Assembly (NCBI GenBank): GCA_945907735.1
Contig: CAMDTL010000003.1
Location: 97,625-161,624 of the forward strand
Direction: 5' to 3'
Length of the DNA stretch: 64,000 nucleotides
Source of the DNA: Methylotenera oryzisoli
Lineage (GTDB): Bacteria > Pseudomonadota > Gammaproteobacteria > Burkholderiales > Methylophilaceae
Position 1 is the stretch's first letter. Every line of letters starts with the position of its first letter. The translations under genes and the position numbers were made by a program. Of the stretch, positions 9,511 to 18,665 are shown piece after piece. The notes under the pieces were generated by a model. It did not search any database. It saw only the letters and a list, made by a program, of their open reading frames with translations, and was not told the origin of the DNA.

Positions 9511-9531
9511 GTTATTTGCTTTCTATAAAAT
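9504..9531 (+). promoter_or_regulatory. Promoter of tRNA-Leu
   Basis: A perfect -35 TTGACA at 9504-9509 and a -10 TAAAAT at 9526-9531 are separated by 16 bp, ending 23 bp before the mature tRNA. The -35 covers the TTG start of the divergent rnr gene. Confidence 0.65.
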
Positions 9532-9554
9532 TCGGCGCTTAAGACTAGTCAGTT

Positions 9555-9639
9555 GCCCAGATGGCGGAATTGGTAGACGCGCAGGTTTCAGATACCTGTA
9601 TCGAAAGATGTGGAGGTTCGAGTCCTCTTCCGGGCACCA
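9555..9639 (+). tRNA. tRNA-Leu (anticodon CAG)
   Basis: A cloverleaf with a long variable arm, as in class II tRNAs. The acceptor 5' strand is GCCCAGA and the 3' strand TCCGGGC, followed by A and an encoded CCA. The anticodon stem is CAGGT/ACCTG around the loop TTCAGAT, giving anticodon CAG (codon CUG). The T arm is GGAGG-TTCGAGT-CCTCT. The acceptor stem has an A-C mismatch at pair 5-68 where A-T is usual. Confidence 0.95.
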
Positions 9640-9682
9640 ATAAACACTCAAGGTGAGATTGTAACACTCGCACCACCTAACA

Positions 9683-9728
9683 AAAAAGCCTTAGTTGCCA
9701 GTTAATTAACTGGCAACTAAGGCTTTTT
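9683..9728. terminator. Bidirectional terminator between tRNA-Leu and the amidase gene
   Basis: A perfect 46-base palindrome running from AAAAAGCCTTAGTTGCC to its complement, with an A-run on the left and a T-run on the right. It can serve tRNA-Leu on the plus strand and the amidase operon on the minus strand. Confidence 0.9.
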
Positions 9729-9755
9729 AAATTGAAAAGAATGACTAACTAGGCG

Positions 9756-11069
9756 CTATTCTTTGGCAAGATTGATTTTGGCCAGCGCGGGATTGCTGGC
9801 AAAATACTTTTTAATGCCGCTTAGAATAGCATCGACCAGTTTATCCTGGTGATCGCCATCGTTAAGCTTACGCTCTTCTTCAGGATTGCTGATAAATGCC
9901 GTTTCAACCAATATCGACGGAATGTCTGGCGATTTCAACACTGCAAATCCCGCCTGCTCGACACGTGGCTTATGTAGCTTGTTGACTTCGCCCATATACC
10001 CGAGCACCGCTTTGCCCAATTTTAAACTGTCGTTAATGGTTGCGGCCTGCGATAAATCCAGCAGCGTTTTCGCCAAGACTGGATCTTTGTCATCTAGGCT
10101 CACGCCGCCGATTAAATCCGCTTCATTCTCCTTTTTGGCTAAATAACGCGCACTGGCGCTGGTGGCACCTTTTTCTGACAAGGCAAACACTGATGAGCCG
10201 TGCGCAGCAGGGTTGGTAAAAGCATCCGCATGAATCGATATAAACAAATCCGCCTTAAACTTGCGTGCCTTGACCACGCGCGTGCCGAGCGGCACAAAGT
10301 AGTCGCCATCACGAGTGAGCACTGCGCGCATACTCGGTTCTGCATCAATTTTTTCTTTCAATTTTTTTGCAATTTGCAAGGTGATCACTTTTTCTGGGCT
10401 GCCATTGGCGCCACGCGCACCTGGATCTTCGCCGCCGTGCCCCGCATCAATGGCAATGGTGATTAAACGCTCGTCATCTTTGTTGGTGGCGGGCGCTTCA
10501 TCTTTGCTATCAAGCGGTGGAACTTCGGGAGTTGGTTCCGCAATGGGCTCTAAAATCGCCTCGCCAGGCGCGTCAGTGCGAGATGGTAGCGGCTCTATCA
10601 CTGGCTTTGTGGCATCAGTTTCCGCAGATTTTTTACTCAGCATAGCCATTAATTCGTCTTGCAGTGGGTAAATATCTAACACCAGACGATGTTTGTAATC
10701 GCCCGCTGGCATCAGCGCGAATAAGTTAGACTTCACTTCGCCTTTTAAATCCACCGCGATACGCACCACGCCAGGCCTAAACTTAGCCACGCGCACCTGT
10801 TTAATGTAAGGGTCGCCAGACAAAATTTTGTCAGAAAGCGAGGTAAGCGCGTTGGTTAGCGCCAAATCTTCAACATCCAATACTAATCTATCGGGATTTT
10901 TTAGGCTAATAAGTTGATACTTGAGGGGCGCGGATGATTCGAAAGCGATGCGCGTGTATGCCTGCGCCGGCCAAACGCGCGCAGAGGTGATGCTGTTTGC
11001 AGCGTAACTAATTGAATTTAGTAGCAATAATACAGAAAATAAAAGTTTAACTAAAATACTTCTAAACAT
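9756..11069 (-). CDS. amiC: N-acetylmuramoyl-L-alanine amidase, AmiC/AmiB type
   Basis: 437 residues. There is an N-terminal signal peptide (hydrophobic VKLLFSVLLLLNSISYA), an AMIN domain at about 30-135, a proline/glutamate-rich linker, then the zinc-dependent Amidase_3 domain with AIDAGHGGEDPGA, FISIHADAF and ILVETAFISNPEEE carrying the zinc ligands and catalytic glutamate. It acts in the periplasm and cleaves the amide bond between MurNAc and the stem peptide during cell separation. The start overlaps the end of tsaE by 19 bases; tsaE-amidase is a common proteobacterial gene order. Confidence 0.94.
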   Translation of the reverse strand: MFRSILVKLLFSVLLLLNSISYAANSITSARVWPAQAYTRIAFESSAPLKYQLISLKNPDRLVLDVEDLALTNALTSLSDKILSGDPYIKQVRVAKFRPGVVRIAVDLKGEVKSNLFALMPAGDYKHRLVLDIYPLQDELMAMLSKKSAETDATKPVIEPLPSRTDAPGEAILEPIAEPTPEVPPLDSKDEAPATNKDDERLITIAIDAGHGGEDPGARGANGSPEKVITLQIAKKLKEKIDAEPSMRAVLTRDGDYFVPLGTRVVKARKFKADLFISIHADAFTNPAAHGSSVFALSEKGATSASARYLAKKENEADLIGGVSLDDKDPVLAKTLLDLSQAATINDSLKLGKAVLGYMGEVNKLHKPRVEQAGFAVLKSPDIPSILVETAFISNPEEERKLNDGDHQDKLVDAILSGIKKYFASNPALAKINLAKE

Positions 11070-11524
11070 TGCATCCCCAAAGCCGAGCCTGCCGAAAACT
11101 GAATTTTACGTCCCGTATTTTGCAATGCAAGGCGCACATGAATATCGGGCTCAGGCAACACGTGTGCGGCCTTTTCTGGCCATTCAATCATGCACACACT
11201 CTGCGCATTAAAATAATCTCTAAAACCTGCTGCATCCCATTCATCTTCACTCATAAATCTATATAAATCAAAGTGATAAATATTATAACTAGACTTTACA
11301 TTACATTCAATGCTATAAGGTTCAACTAATGTATAGGTGGGGCTTTTTACTTTGCCCACATGCCCCAAACCATGCAAAACCCCACGTACCAAGGTAGTTT
11401 TACCTGCGCCTAGGTCGCCATGCAAATAAATAGTTAAGCCAGCGACTAAAATACTAGCAAATCGCTCGCCGCAAGCCAATGTTGCCGCTTCATCATCCAG
11501 CTCAAGTGTAATATCATTCACCAT
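11051..11524 (-). CDS. tsaE: tRNA threonylcarbamoyladenosine biosynthesis ATPase TsaE
   Basis: About 157 residues with Walker A GDLGAGKTTLVRG and the family motifs VKSPTYTLVEPY and HFDLYR. TsaE works with TsaB and TsaD in forming t6A at position 37 of ANN-decoding tRNAs. Two in-frame ATGs exist, at 11530 and 11524. The second aligns with the E. coli start and lies back to back with the queG ATG, the two codons forming CATATG at 11522-11527. The overlap with the amidase gene implies co-translation. Confidence 0.94.
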   Translation of the reverse strand: MVNDITLELDDEAATLACGERFASILVAGLTIYLHGDLGAGKTTLVRGVLHGLGHVGKVKSPTYTLVEPYSIECNVKSSYNIYHFDLYRFMSEDEWDAAGFRDYFNAQSVCMIEWPEKAAHVLPEPDIHVRLALQNTGRKIQFSAGSALGMQCLEVF

Positions 11525-12604
11525 ATGCAATTATCTAATAGTAACGATTATGCCGCACTGGCGGCCAACATCAAGCGCTGGGGCTGCGAATTAGGCTTTG
11601 CTGACATTGGTATTGCCGATACAAATTTGACGAACGCGGAGGCCGAACACCAAGCGTGGATTAAAAAAGGCTTTCATGGTGACATGGATTATATGGCAAA
11701 ACATGGCACAAAACGTACGCGCCCTGCCGAATTAGTGCCGAATACTGTGCGAGTAGTGACAGCGCGGCTAGATTACTTGCCACCCAAAGCCAAAGATAGC
11801 TGGCAAGTGATGAAAAATGGCGAACAAGCATTTATTTCGAGATATGCCCTGGGGCGCGATTATCACAAAGTGATGCGACAAAAACTGCAACAGCTGTGCG
11901 ATAAAATCGCCAGCAATATTGCAGGCTTTGCAGACTTTAAATTTGAAAGTCGTGTATTTACTGATAGTGCGCCAGTGCTAGAGGTTGCGCTAGCCGAAAA
12001 AGCGGGCTTGGGTTGGCGTGGCAAGCATACTTTGCTGATTAACAAACAGCACGGCTCATGGTTTTTTCTAGGTGAAATTTATACCAACTTACCGTTGCCA
12101 GTGGATCAAACAGCCCGCAACCATTGTGGCACTTGTTCTTCCTGCATCGACATATGCCCTACCCGCGCCATTACCGCACCCTACCAGGTGGATGCGCGGC
12201 GTTGCATCTCCTACCTCACCATTGAGCTTAAAACCGCGATTCCCCTTGAATTTAGACCCTTGATAGGCAACCGCGTCTATGGCTGCGATGACTGTCAATT
12301 GGTGTGCCCGTGGAATAAATTTGCAGAAATCACGCAAGAACCCGATTTTAACGTGCGTAACGGCTTGGATGACATCAGCTTGGTAGAATGTTTTAGCTGG
12401 AGCGAAGCGGAATTCCATCAAAAAATGGCTGGTAGCGCGATTTATCGCATCGGCTATATTCAATGGTTGCGTAATATCGCAGTGGGCTTAGGCAATGCAC
12501 CTAACACCCCCGCAGTGATTAGCGCCTTAAAGACACGTGAACATGATAGTAATGAGTTGATTAGAGAGCACGTGGACTGGGCCTTGCAACGGCATAGCCA
12601 ATAA
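11525..12604 (+). CDS. queG: Epoxyqueuosine reductase QueG
   Basis: 359 residues. It has the N-terminal cobalamin-binding domain with YALGRDYHKVMR, then two ferredoxin-like [4Fe-4S] motifs, CGTCSSCIDICPTRAI and CDDCQLVCPWN, and a HEAT-like C-terminal helix pair. QueG reduces epoxyqueuosine to queuosine in the wobble position of GUN tRNAs. The ATG directly abuts the tsaE start on the opposite strand, so its promoter and ribosome-binding site must lie inside tsaE coding sequence unless translation is leaderless. Confidence 0.95.
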   Translation: MQLSNSNDYAALAANIKRWGCELGFADIGIADTNLTNAEAEHQAWIKKGFHGDMDYMAKHGTKRTRPAELVPNTVRVVTARLDYLPPKAKDSWQVMKNGEQAFISRYALGRDYHKVMRQKLQQLCDKIASNIAGFADFKFESRVFTDSAPVLEVALAEKAGLGWRGKHTLLINKQHGSWFFLGEIYTNLPLPVDQTARNHCGTCSSCIDICPTRAITAPYQVDARRCISYLTIELKTAIPLEFRPLIGNRVYGCDDCQLVCPWNKFAEITQEPDFNVRNGLDDISLVECFSWSEAEFHQKMAGSAIYRIGYIQWLRNIAVGLGNAPNTPAVISALKTREHDSNELIREHVDWALQRHSQ

Positions 12605-12666
12605 ATCGAGTCTGTTAATTGCTTAATTCTGGGGCTGTAAATAACTTTGTATAAACATCGAACGAA

Positions 12667-13614
12667 CTAAAGAAATTCTTTGATCCTGTGCAATACTACG
12701 CCATTTAAATCGGCCTGCAAACAGTCTATTTCCAAGGTGTCCTCCATGCCGCGCAACCAAGTAAGTTGACGTTTGGCTAGCTGGCGTGTGGCAAAAACGC
12801 CTCTATCACGCAACTCATCCGCAGCATAATCGCCACTTAAATGCTCAAGCGTTTGCCGATAACCGACACAGCGCATGGAGGTTGATTCTGGAGTGAGTTG
12901 TGGATAGTTGGTCAGCAACATTTTTACTTCATCCACTAAGCCTAATTTCAGCATTTCATCAAAACGCGCGGCTATTCTTTGATGCAACACGCTGCGATCA
13001 CTCGGCACCAGCGCAATTTTGAGCACTCGGTAAGGCAACACCTCGCTGCTTTGCTTTTTAAATAAGCTACTCATGGCTTCACCCGTAATTTCAAACACTT
13101 CTAACGCACGCTGAATGCGTTGTGCATCATTAGCTTGTAACCTTGCTGCGGTTACTGGGTCTATCAAAGCCAGTTTTTCGTGCATGGCAGGCCAGCCAAT
13201 CAATGCGGCGCGCGCATCTAGCCTTGCCCTAACCTCAGCATTAGCTTGTGGCAGGCCGCTCATGCCCTCTGCCAAAGCTTTAAAATACAACATAGTGCCG
13301 CCCACCAACAACGGAATTTTGCCACGCGCGGTAATCTCCGCCATCAGCTTTAGTGCATCACTTCTAAAATTCGCCGCGGAATACGCGCTTGTGGGGTCGA
13401 TAATATCAATCAGATGGTGCGGTGCTTGTGCTAGTGTTGCTGCATCTGGCTTGGCGGTGCCAATGTCCATATCTTTGAACACCAATGCAGAATCGACACT
13501 GATAATTTCAACCGGCAGCTTTGAAAATAGGTGCACCGCCGCGCCAGTCTTACCACTGGCGGTTGGACCCATCAAAAAAACTGTCGGAGATAACTGCTGC
13601 TGCATCAAAAACAC
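12667..13614 (-). CDS. miaA: tRNA dimethylallyltransferase MiaA
   Basis: 315 residues with the P-loop GPTASGKTGAA, the substrate motifs ISVDSALVFKDMDIGTAKP and HHLIDIIDP, and the C-terminal RQLAKRQLTWLRGM. MiaA transfers a dimethylallyl group to A37 of tRNAs reading UNN codons. It follows mutL on the same strand after 124 bp, the usual mutL-miaA order. The upstream ATG at 13614 and an internal one three codons later are both possible starts. Confidence 0.95.
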   Translation of the reverse strand: MFLMQQQLSPTVFLMGPTASGKTGAAVHLFSKLPVEIISVDSALVFKDMDIGTAKPDAATLAQAPHHLIDIIDPTSAYSAANFRSDALKLMAEITARGKIPLLVGGTMLYFKALAEGMSGLPQANAEVRARLDARAALIGWPAMHEKLALIDPVTAARLQANDAQRIQRALEVFEITGEAMSSLFKKQSSEVLPYRVLKIALVPSDRSVLHQRIAARFDEMLKLGLVDEVKMLLTNYPQLTPESTSMRCVGYRQTLEHLSGDYAADELRDRGVFATRQLAKRQLTWLRGMEDTLEIDCLQADLNGVVLHRIKEFL

Positions 13615-13738
13615 CTAATGAAAGTAACCGAGCAAATTGAAGCGCGAGGTGCACGGCGCGCAGAAACCGAGATAGTACGTTTGGTACAGCGAGGCTGTGA
13701 GCACCGCGCAACAAAGCGATTCGCTTGCACAGACACTT

Positions 13739-15559
13739 TCATTTACCTCGCATAAACATTTTGTCTAAATCGCTCATAGATACTTGAAACCAAGTCGGGC
13801 GACCGTGATTGCACATACCGCTGCGTTCGGTTGCTTCCATATCACGCAATAAAGCGTTCATTTCAGGGATTGTCAGGCTGCGATTCGCGCGCACGGCAGC
13901 ATGGCAGGCCATAGTGCCGAGCAGCGCGTTTCTACGCTCTGTAAGTGCACGGCTTGCGCCGTATTCACGCAAATCTTTCAATACATCACGCGCCAGTTGC
14001 ACCGCATCTGCATTTTGCAACAAAGTGGGCACTGCTCTGACAGCAAGTGTACTGGGGGAAAGCACGGCAATATCAAAGCCCAATTGTCGCAGATTATCCG
14101 CCCCACTTGCCAATGCTTCATTCACCGTTGCAACTTCTAGCCTATCGGCATTAAAGCTGACAGGGATTAGCAAAGGTTGCATCGGTACGTTTTTGGTATC
14201 GAGTGCGTTTTTCAATTGCTCATACATAATGCGCTCATGCGCGGCGTGCATGTCTACAACAACCAGGCCTATACTGTTTTGCGCCAAAACATACACGCCG
14301 TGAATCTGCGCAACGGCAAAACCTAAAGGAAACTCATGTGTATGCTCGACACTTAAAACAGCATCACCAGCAGGCGTATGGCCATTAGTTAAAATATTGG
14401 TGGCCTGCATGGCATCTGCATTGGCTTGTGAAAACATAGTTTCATAAAAAGCATTAGGCTGATTTGCGCTTAAGTTGATTTGCGTTTGATATTGTGGGTA
14501 ATGTGGCGAATTTGCATACGATGATGAGAAGGGATTGTGCGCAGCTTGACTGGCGGTCGCTGCATTGGACAAACCAGTTGGCGTGGCCAAGTTTTTATGC
14601 AGCGAATGAAAAATAAAGCGGTGAATGGCTTGGCCATCCCTGAACCGCACCTCGGTTTTGCTGGGGTGCACATTCACATCCACCCAATTCGGGTCACACT
14701 CCAAAAACAGCACAAATGCAGGGTGGCGATCATGGTGCAACACATCTTGATAGGCTTGCCGAATGGCGTGCGCAATCAGTTTATCGCGCACAAAACGACC
14801 GTTGACATAGACGTATTGCGTATCACGGCTGTTGCGGTTAAACGTGGGCTTGGCCGCCATGCCCCATAAACGCAAACCAGCGGCTTCTTCGTTAATTTCA
14901 ATCGATTCTGCGGAAAATTCCACACCCAACACTTCGCTGAAGCGCTTACTCGGCGCGCTTGCAACATAGCGGCTAAGCGCTCTGCCATTGTGATGCAGCA
15001 TAAACGCCACATCGGGACGCGAAAGCGCAACGCGCTCAAATGCTGCTTCGCAATGGCCAAACTCGGTGGCCTCGGTTTTTAAAAACTTGCGCCGAGCAGG
15101 CGTGTTGAAATATAAATCATTGACTTCGACAATGGTGCCAGCATCCAAGGCAGCAGGCTCGATAGGCTCGATAACGCTGCCTTCTGAGGCGATGCGCCAT
15201 GCGTGTTTTGCGGATTTTTCTCGGCTGGAGATCTGGGTTCGAGAAACCGAAGCGATGCTCGCCAGCGCTTCACCACGAAAACCCAGACTGGCGACAGCTT
15301 CTAAATCTTCCAATGTAGAAATTTTACTGGTGGCATGGCGGGTTAAGGCCATGGCCAAATCCTCATGCGCAATGCCGACGCCGTTATCGGTGACTTTTAG
15401 TTGTTTAACACCGCCTTGAATAAGCGATACTTGAATATCACTGGAACCTGCATCTAAGCTATTCTCCAGCAGTTCTTTCAACGCTGAAGCTGGTCGTTCT
15501 ACCACCTCGCCAGCAGCGATTTGACTGATGAGTTGATCGGGAAGAAGTAAGATTCGCAT
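13739..15559 (-). CDS. mutL: DNA mismatch repair protein MutL
   Basis: 606 residues. The N-terminal GHKL ATPase has ELLENSLDAGS, DNGVGI, TRHATSKI and GFRGEALASIASV. A variable linker follows, then the dimerisation domain. The C-terminal segment VVVDMHAAHERIMYEQL fits the DQHAxxExxxxE endonuclease motif with Q replaced by M, which is compatible with a nicking MutL. It follows sppA after a 115-bp gap that holds a dispersed repeat. Confidence 0.96.
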   Translation of the reverse strand: MRILLLPDQLISQIAAGEVVERPASALKELLENSLDAGSSDIQVSLIQGGVKQLKVTDNGVGIAHEDLAMALTRHATSKISTLEDLEAVASLGFRGEALASIASVSRTQISSREKSAKHAWRIASEGSVIEPIEPAALDAGTIVEVNDLYFNTPARRKFLKTEATEFGHCEAAFERVALSRPDVAFMLHHNGRALSRYVASAPSKRFSEVLGVEFSAESIEINEEAAGLRLWGMAAKPTFNRNSRDTQYVYVNGRFVRDKLIAHAIRQAYQDVLHHDRHPAFVLFLECDPNWVDVNVHPSKTEVRFRDGQAIHRFIFHSLHKNLATPTGLSNAATASQAAHNPFSSSYANSPHYPQYQTQINLSANQPNAFYETMFSQANADAMQATNILTNGHTPAGDAVLSVEHTHEFPLGFAVAQIHGVYVLAQNSIGLVVVDMHAAHERIMYEQLKNALDTKNVPMQPLLIPVSFNADRLEVATVNEALASGADNLRQLGFDIAVLSPSTLAVRAVPTLLQNADAVQLARDVLKDLREYGASRALTERRNALLGTMACHAAVRANRSLTIPEMNALLRDMEATERSGMCNHGRPTWFQVSMSDLDKMFMRGK

Positions 15560-15593
15560 TGATCTACATTTTACCTGCTGGCTCTACTCCCAG

Positions 15594-15650
15594 AACTGGA
15601 CTAAAACACTCCAGTGCAGGCCTGCAAGGTGTATGGATATTGACTTTCAT
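15594..15650 (+). repeat. CATGGATA-family dispersed repeat, copy B
   Basis: ACTGG/CCAGT inverted pair, then GCAGGCCTGCAAGG and GTATGGATATTGACT. It aligns along its length with copy A at 1637-1693. It is located between mutL and sppA. Confidence 0.7.
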
Positions 15651-15674
15651 GGCAATTATTTTTACGCTGTTGGT

Positions 15675-16619
15675 TTATCTTAAACTAATGCCTTTTGTCA
15701 GCGCATCCACGCCAATGGCTTTCGCCATACTCGCACCTAAGCGTTTGGCAAAACGGTCGGCAATGGTTTCTTGGTAAGTGTAATCGACAATTTCTTCTTG
15801 CTTAATCACCTCGCGCGCAACGTACTCTGCACTACCGTAGGCATCGGCCAAGCCGATTTTAATACTTTGCTCACCGCTCCAAAATAAGCCACTAAAGGTT
15901 GCTGGTGTTTCTTTTAGGCGTGCGCCGCGACCTTTTCGCACCACGGTTTTAAATTGCTCGTGCACTTCATTAAGCATGGCTTGTGCTAAGGCTTGATGTT
16001 TAGGATTGACTGGTGAAAATGGGTCTAACATGGCTTTATTCTCGCCCGCCGTGAGCAAGCGACGCTCTACGCCAACTTTTTTCATGGTTTCGGTAAAACC
16101 GTAGCCATCCATCAACACACCAATAGAGCCGACAATGCTGGCTTTATCCACGTAGATTTTGTCGGTCGCCGCCGCAATATAGTAGCCACCCGAGGCGCAA
16201 ATATCTTCTACCACACCGTACACTGGAATTTTTGGGTGCAATTTCTTTTGCCGCACAATTTCGTCATTGATAATACCTGCCTGCACTGGGCTGCCGCCTG
16301 GGCTATTAATGCGAAAAATAATGCCTTTAGTACCTGCGCTTTCATAAGCATCATTTAAACTGCTGATAACCGAATCTGCCGTCACTGCACCGCCCGCCTC
16401 AATCACACCATTGATGTCGATTAAAGCCGTGTGCGGGCCAGACGCGCCTTTGTCGCCCCATAAACCTAGCCCTAAAATTAACAATGAAAACAAATAAACA
16501 AAGGCGAGCCCTTTAAAAAACGTGCTCCAGCGGCGCGCGGTTTGTTGCTCTTTTAAGCCAGAAAGCGCCAGCTTTTCGATGGTTTGTTGTTGCCAGTTAT
16601 TATTGTCTTGTTCTGCCAT
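15675..16619 (-). CDS. sppA: Signal peptide peptidase SppA, short (36K) type
   Basis: 314 residues. One N-terminal transmembrane helix (about 35-55, GLAFVYLFSLLILGLGLWG) anchors an S49 peptidase domain. The motif RINSPGGSPVQAG binds substrate, the nucleophile serine lies in ASIVGSIGVLMDGYG, and the general-base lysine is probably in GENKAMLDP. It cleaves residual signal peptides in the inner membrane. It sits directly downstream of the Rieske gene (13 bp) in a run rluC-HAD-Rieske-sppA. Confidence 0.92.
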   Translation of the reverse strand: MAEQDNNNWQQQTIEKLALSGLKEQQTARRWSTFFKGLAFVYLFSLLILGLGLWGDKGASGPHTALIDINGVIEAGGAVTADSVISSLNDAYESAGTKGIIFRINSPGGSPVQAGIINDEIVRQKKLHPKIPVYGVVEDICASGGYYIAAATDKIYVDKASIVGSIGVLMDGYGFTETMKKVGVERRLLTAGENKAMLDPFSPVNPKHQALAQAMLNEVHEQFKTVVRKGRGARLKETPATFSGLFWSGEQSIKIGLADAYGSAEYVAREVIKQEEIVDYTYQETIADRFAKRLGASMAKAIGVDALTKGISLR

Positions 16620-16632
16620 TTAGGTTTTTCCT

Positions 16633-17004
16633 TTAGGTCTTTCTAGTTACTTTATGCAGTTGATCAACATGAATGGTGATTTGCTGATTTTGCTCTGTTA
16701 CGGGCAGTGATTGCAAGCTTTTTCCTTTGCACGGCCCCATGATGCAATGACCCGTATCGGGCTGATAATGTGCGCCGTGCGTAGCGCAAATGAGGTAGTC
16801 TTTGCTGACCGTAAAAAAATGTCCTTGCTCCCAATCCAGCTCCACTGGCACATGCGCGCACTGATTAACGTAGGCATGCGCCTTGCCGTGATAGCGCACC
16901 ACGAAACCGGTGGCGAACTCGCCCAGCATTGGCAGCGCAAAACGCAGGCCGAGCGATTTCTCGTGCAGCTCGTTACTATTTAAAACCAGCGTTTGTTTTT
17001 TCAT
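16633..17004 (-). CDS. Rieske [2Fe-2S] domain protein
   Basis: 123 residues forming a single Rieske domain. The cluster ligands are in NQCAHVPVEL (CxH) and ICATHGAHY (CxxH). There is no signal peptide or catalytic domain, so it is a small soluble ferredoxin-like protein of unknown partner. It lies between a HAD phosphatase gene and sppA on the same strand. This Rieske-sppA pairing recurs in Betaproteobacteria, but I know of no proven function. Confidence 0.85.
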   Translation of the reverse strand: MKKQTLVLNSNELHEKSLGLRFALPMLGEFATGFVVRYHGKAHAYVNQCAHVPVELDWEQGHFFTVSKDYLICATHGAHYQPDTGHCIMGPCKGKSLQSLPVTEQNQQITIHVDQLHKVTRKT

Positions 17005-17022
17005 TTTTAAAAATCTGACGCC

Positions 17023-17676
17023 TTATTTGCCCAAAAGCCAGGCGCTTAAATCGTCAAATTGATGGAACATTTCAACAGGATTATAAGCGACTAATTTATC
17101 ATGCGATTGCGCACCAAATGTCACCGCCACCGCTTGCACACTAGCATTTTTCGCCATTTGCAAATCGTAACTGGTGTCGCCTATCATCAGCGTGCGCTCG
17201 GGTGTCACCACCAAATCATCCATCAGCTCATCCAGCATTTGCGGATGCGGCTTAGAAAAACATTCATCTACCGTACGTGTGGCATGAAAATAATTGGCTA
17301 AACCACAATGTTGTAACGCCAAATTAAGCCCACGCCTGCCCTTCCCAGTCGCCACCGCCAACTTAAAGCCGCGCCGACTGAGCTCAATAATGGTTGCTTT
17401 CGCGCCTGCAAACAGAGGGATTTTACTCTCGCCCGCATAATAATTTGCGCTGTATTGCACGGCTAACTTTTGCGCCATGTCAGCCGGCAAATCGCCAAAT
17501 AGCGCATAAATAGACTCGCGTAGACCAAGCCCAATAATGTTGCTGGCCGCTTTTGGCTCTAACGCTGGCAATCCTACTTGCTGCGCCGCTTGTACGAGGG
17601 CATCGGTAATCATGGCAGTGGAATTGGCCAGCGTACCGTCCCAATCCCATACTATTAAATCAAACTTTTTATGCAT
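17023..17676 (-). CDS. HAD-family hydrolase, phosphoglycolate-phosphatase-like
   Basis: 217 residues with the HAD motifs: DWDGTLANST (nucleophile and acid aspartates), a motif II/III region VATGKGRRG with FSKPHPQML, and MIGDTSYDLQMAKNA. It probably dephosphorylates a small phosphorylated metabolite; the substrate cannot be read from sequence. Its ATG shares one base with the rluC stop (TAATG), so translation is coupled. Confidence 0.88.
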   Translation of the reverse strand: MHKKFDLIVWDWDGTLANSTAMITDALVQAAQQVGLPALEPKAASNIIGLGLRESIYALFGDLPADMAQKLAVQYSANYYAGESKIPLFAGAKATIIELSRRGFKLAVATGKGRRGLNLALQHCGLANYFHATRTVDECFSKPHPQMLDELMDDLVVTPERTLMIGDTSYDLQMAKNASVQAVAVTFGAQSHDKLVAYNPVEMFHQFDDLSAWLLGK

Positions 17677-18665
17677 TATTTCAATGTTAACTGCTTAATA
17701 AAATTCTCCAACTCTGTTGGCAAAGACGCGGTTAATTTTAACTGCTCGCCAGACACAGGATGCCGCAAATTTGTTTCAGCCGAATGTAAAAACATGCGTT
17801 TTAGGCCTTTTTTCTGCAAGAGTTTATTGTTTGCAAAATCGCCGTATTTATCATCGCCTAAAATTGGGTAACCCAAATGCGCCAATTGCACGCGCAATTG
17901 GTGTGTGCGACCTGTCACCAATTGTGCTTCCAATAAGCTGAAGCCTGCAAAACTTTGCTTTAAATAAAAGATAGTTTCAGAAACTTGCGCTTCATCGTAT
18001 TTATCTTTTGATTTATCGGTCACCACGTTCACGCGGCGCTCGCCATTGGGCAATACGTATTTTTGCAAATCTAACACCACGCGCTTTTTCTTGTCCGTCC
18101 ATTCGCCTGCCACTAGCATCAAATAGCGTTTGTCGGTTTGATTATTGCGTATCATCTCGTGCAGCGCAACTAATGCAGCGCGCTTTTTCGCCAACATCAG
18201 CACGCCTGAAGTTTCGCGATCTAATCTGTGCACCAGCTCTAAAAACTTGGCTTTGGGGCGTTCCATTCTCAGTTGCTCTATCACACCACGGCTCACGCCG
18301 CTGCCACCATGCACAGCAAATCCAGCGGGTTTATCGATGACCAACAATGCGTCATCTTCAAAAATAATCGTGCTTTCCAGCACGGATGTCGCCGCTACGT
18401 TTGTTATCTGTTTTTCACTGGTCGCAACGCGAATTGGCGGCACGCGCACAATATCACCTATGAGCAATTTATAGGAAGCGTCAATACGGCCTTTATTGAC
18501 GCGTACTTCGCCACTGCGCAAAATGCGATAAATATGGCTTTTTGGCACGCCTTTCAGGGTTTTAGCGAGAAAATTGTCGATGCGCTGGCCTTCACTCGCC
18601 TCATCCACCGTTACGCTGGCCGCCGCATTGGCGCTGATTTTATTATTAGGTTCTGTTTGCATCAT
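17676..18665 (-). CDS. rluC: Ribosomal large subunit pseudouridine synthase RluC
   Basis: 329 residues. An N-terminal S4 RNA-binding domain (RIDNFLAKTLKGVPKSHIYRI) is followed by the RluA-type catalytic domain, with the catalytic aspartate in ELVHRLDRETSGVLMLAKK and the motif GRTHQLRVQLAHLGYPILGDDKYG. It makes pseudouridines in 23S rRNA (955, 2504 and 2580 in E. coli). It is divergent from rne, which is the standard arrangement in this group. Confidence 0.94.
   Translation of the reverse strand: MMQTEPNNKISANAAASVTVDEASEGQRIDNFLAKTLKGVPKSHIYRILRSGEVRVNKGRIDASYKLLIGDIVRVPPIRVATSEKQITNVAATSVLESTIIFEDDALLVIDKPAGFAVHGGSGVSRGVIEQLRMERPKAKFLELVHRLDRETSGVLMLAKKRAALVALHEMIRNNQTDKRYLMLVAGEWTDKKKRVVLDLQKYVLPNGERRVNVVTDKSKDKYDEAQVSETIFYLKQSFAGFSLLEAQLVTGRTHQLRVQLAHLGYPILGDDKYGDFANNKLLQKKGLKRMFLHSAETNLRHPVSGEQLKLTASLPTELENFIKQLTLK

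Noticed and set aside
13615..13738. GC-rich interval between mutL and miaA considered as a small gene or structured RNA
   Set aside because: No open frame with a start signal and no clear extended pairing; treated as ordinary spacer.
14402..14430. GGCCTGCATGGCATC in mutL resembling the CATGGATA repeat
   Set aside because: Only the GGCCTGC half matches; likely chance.
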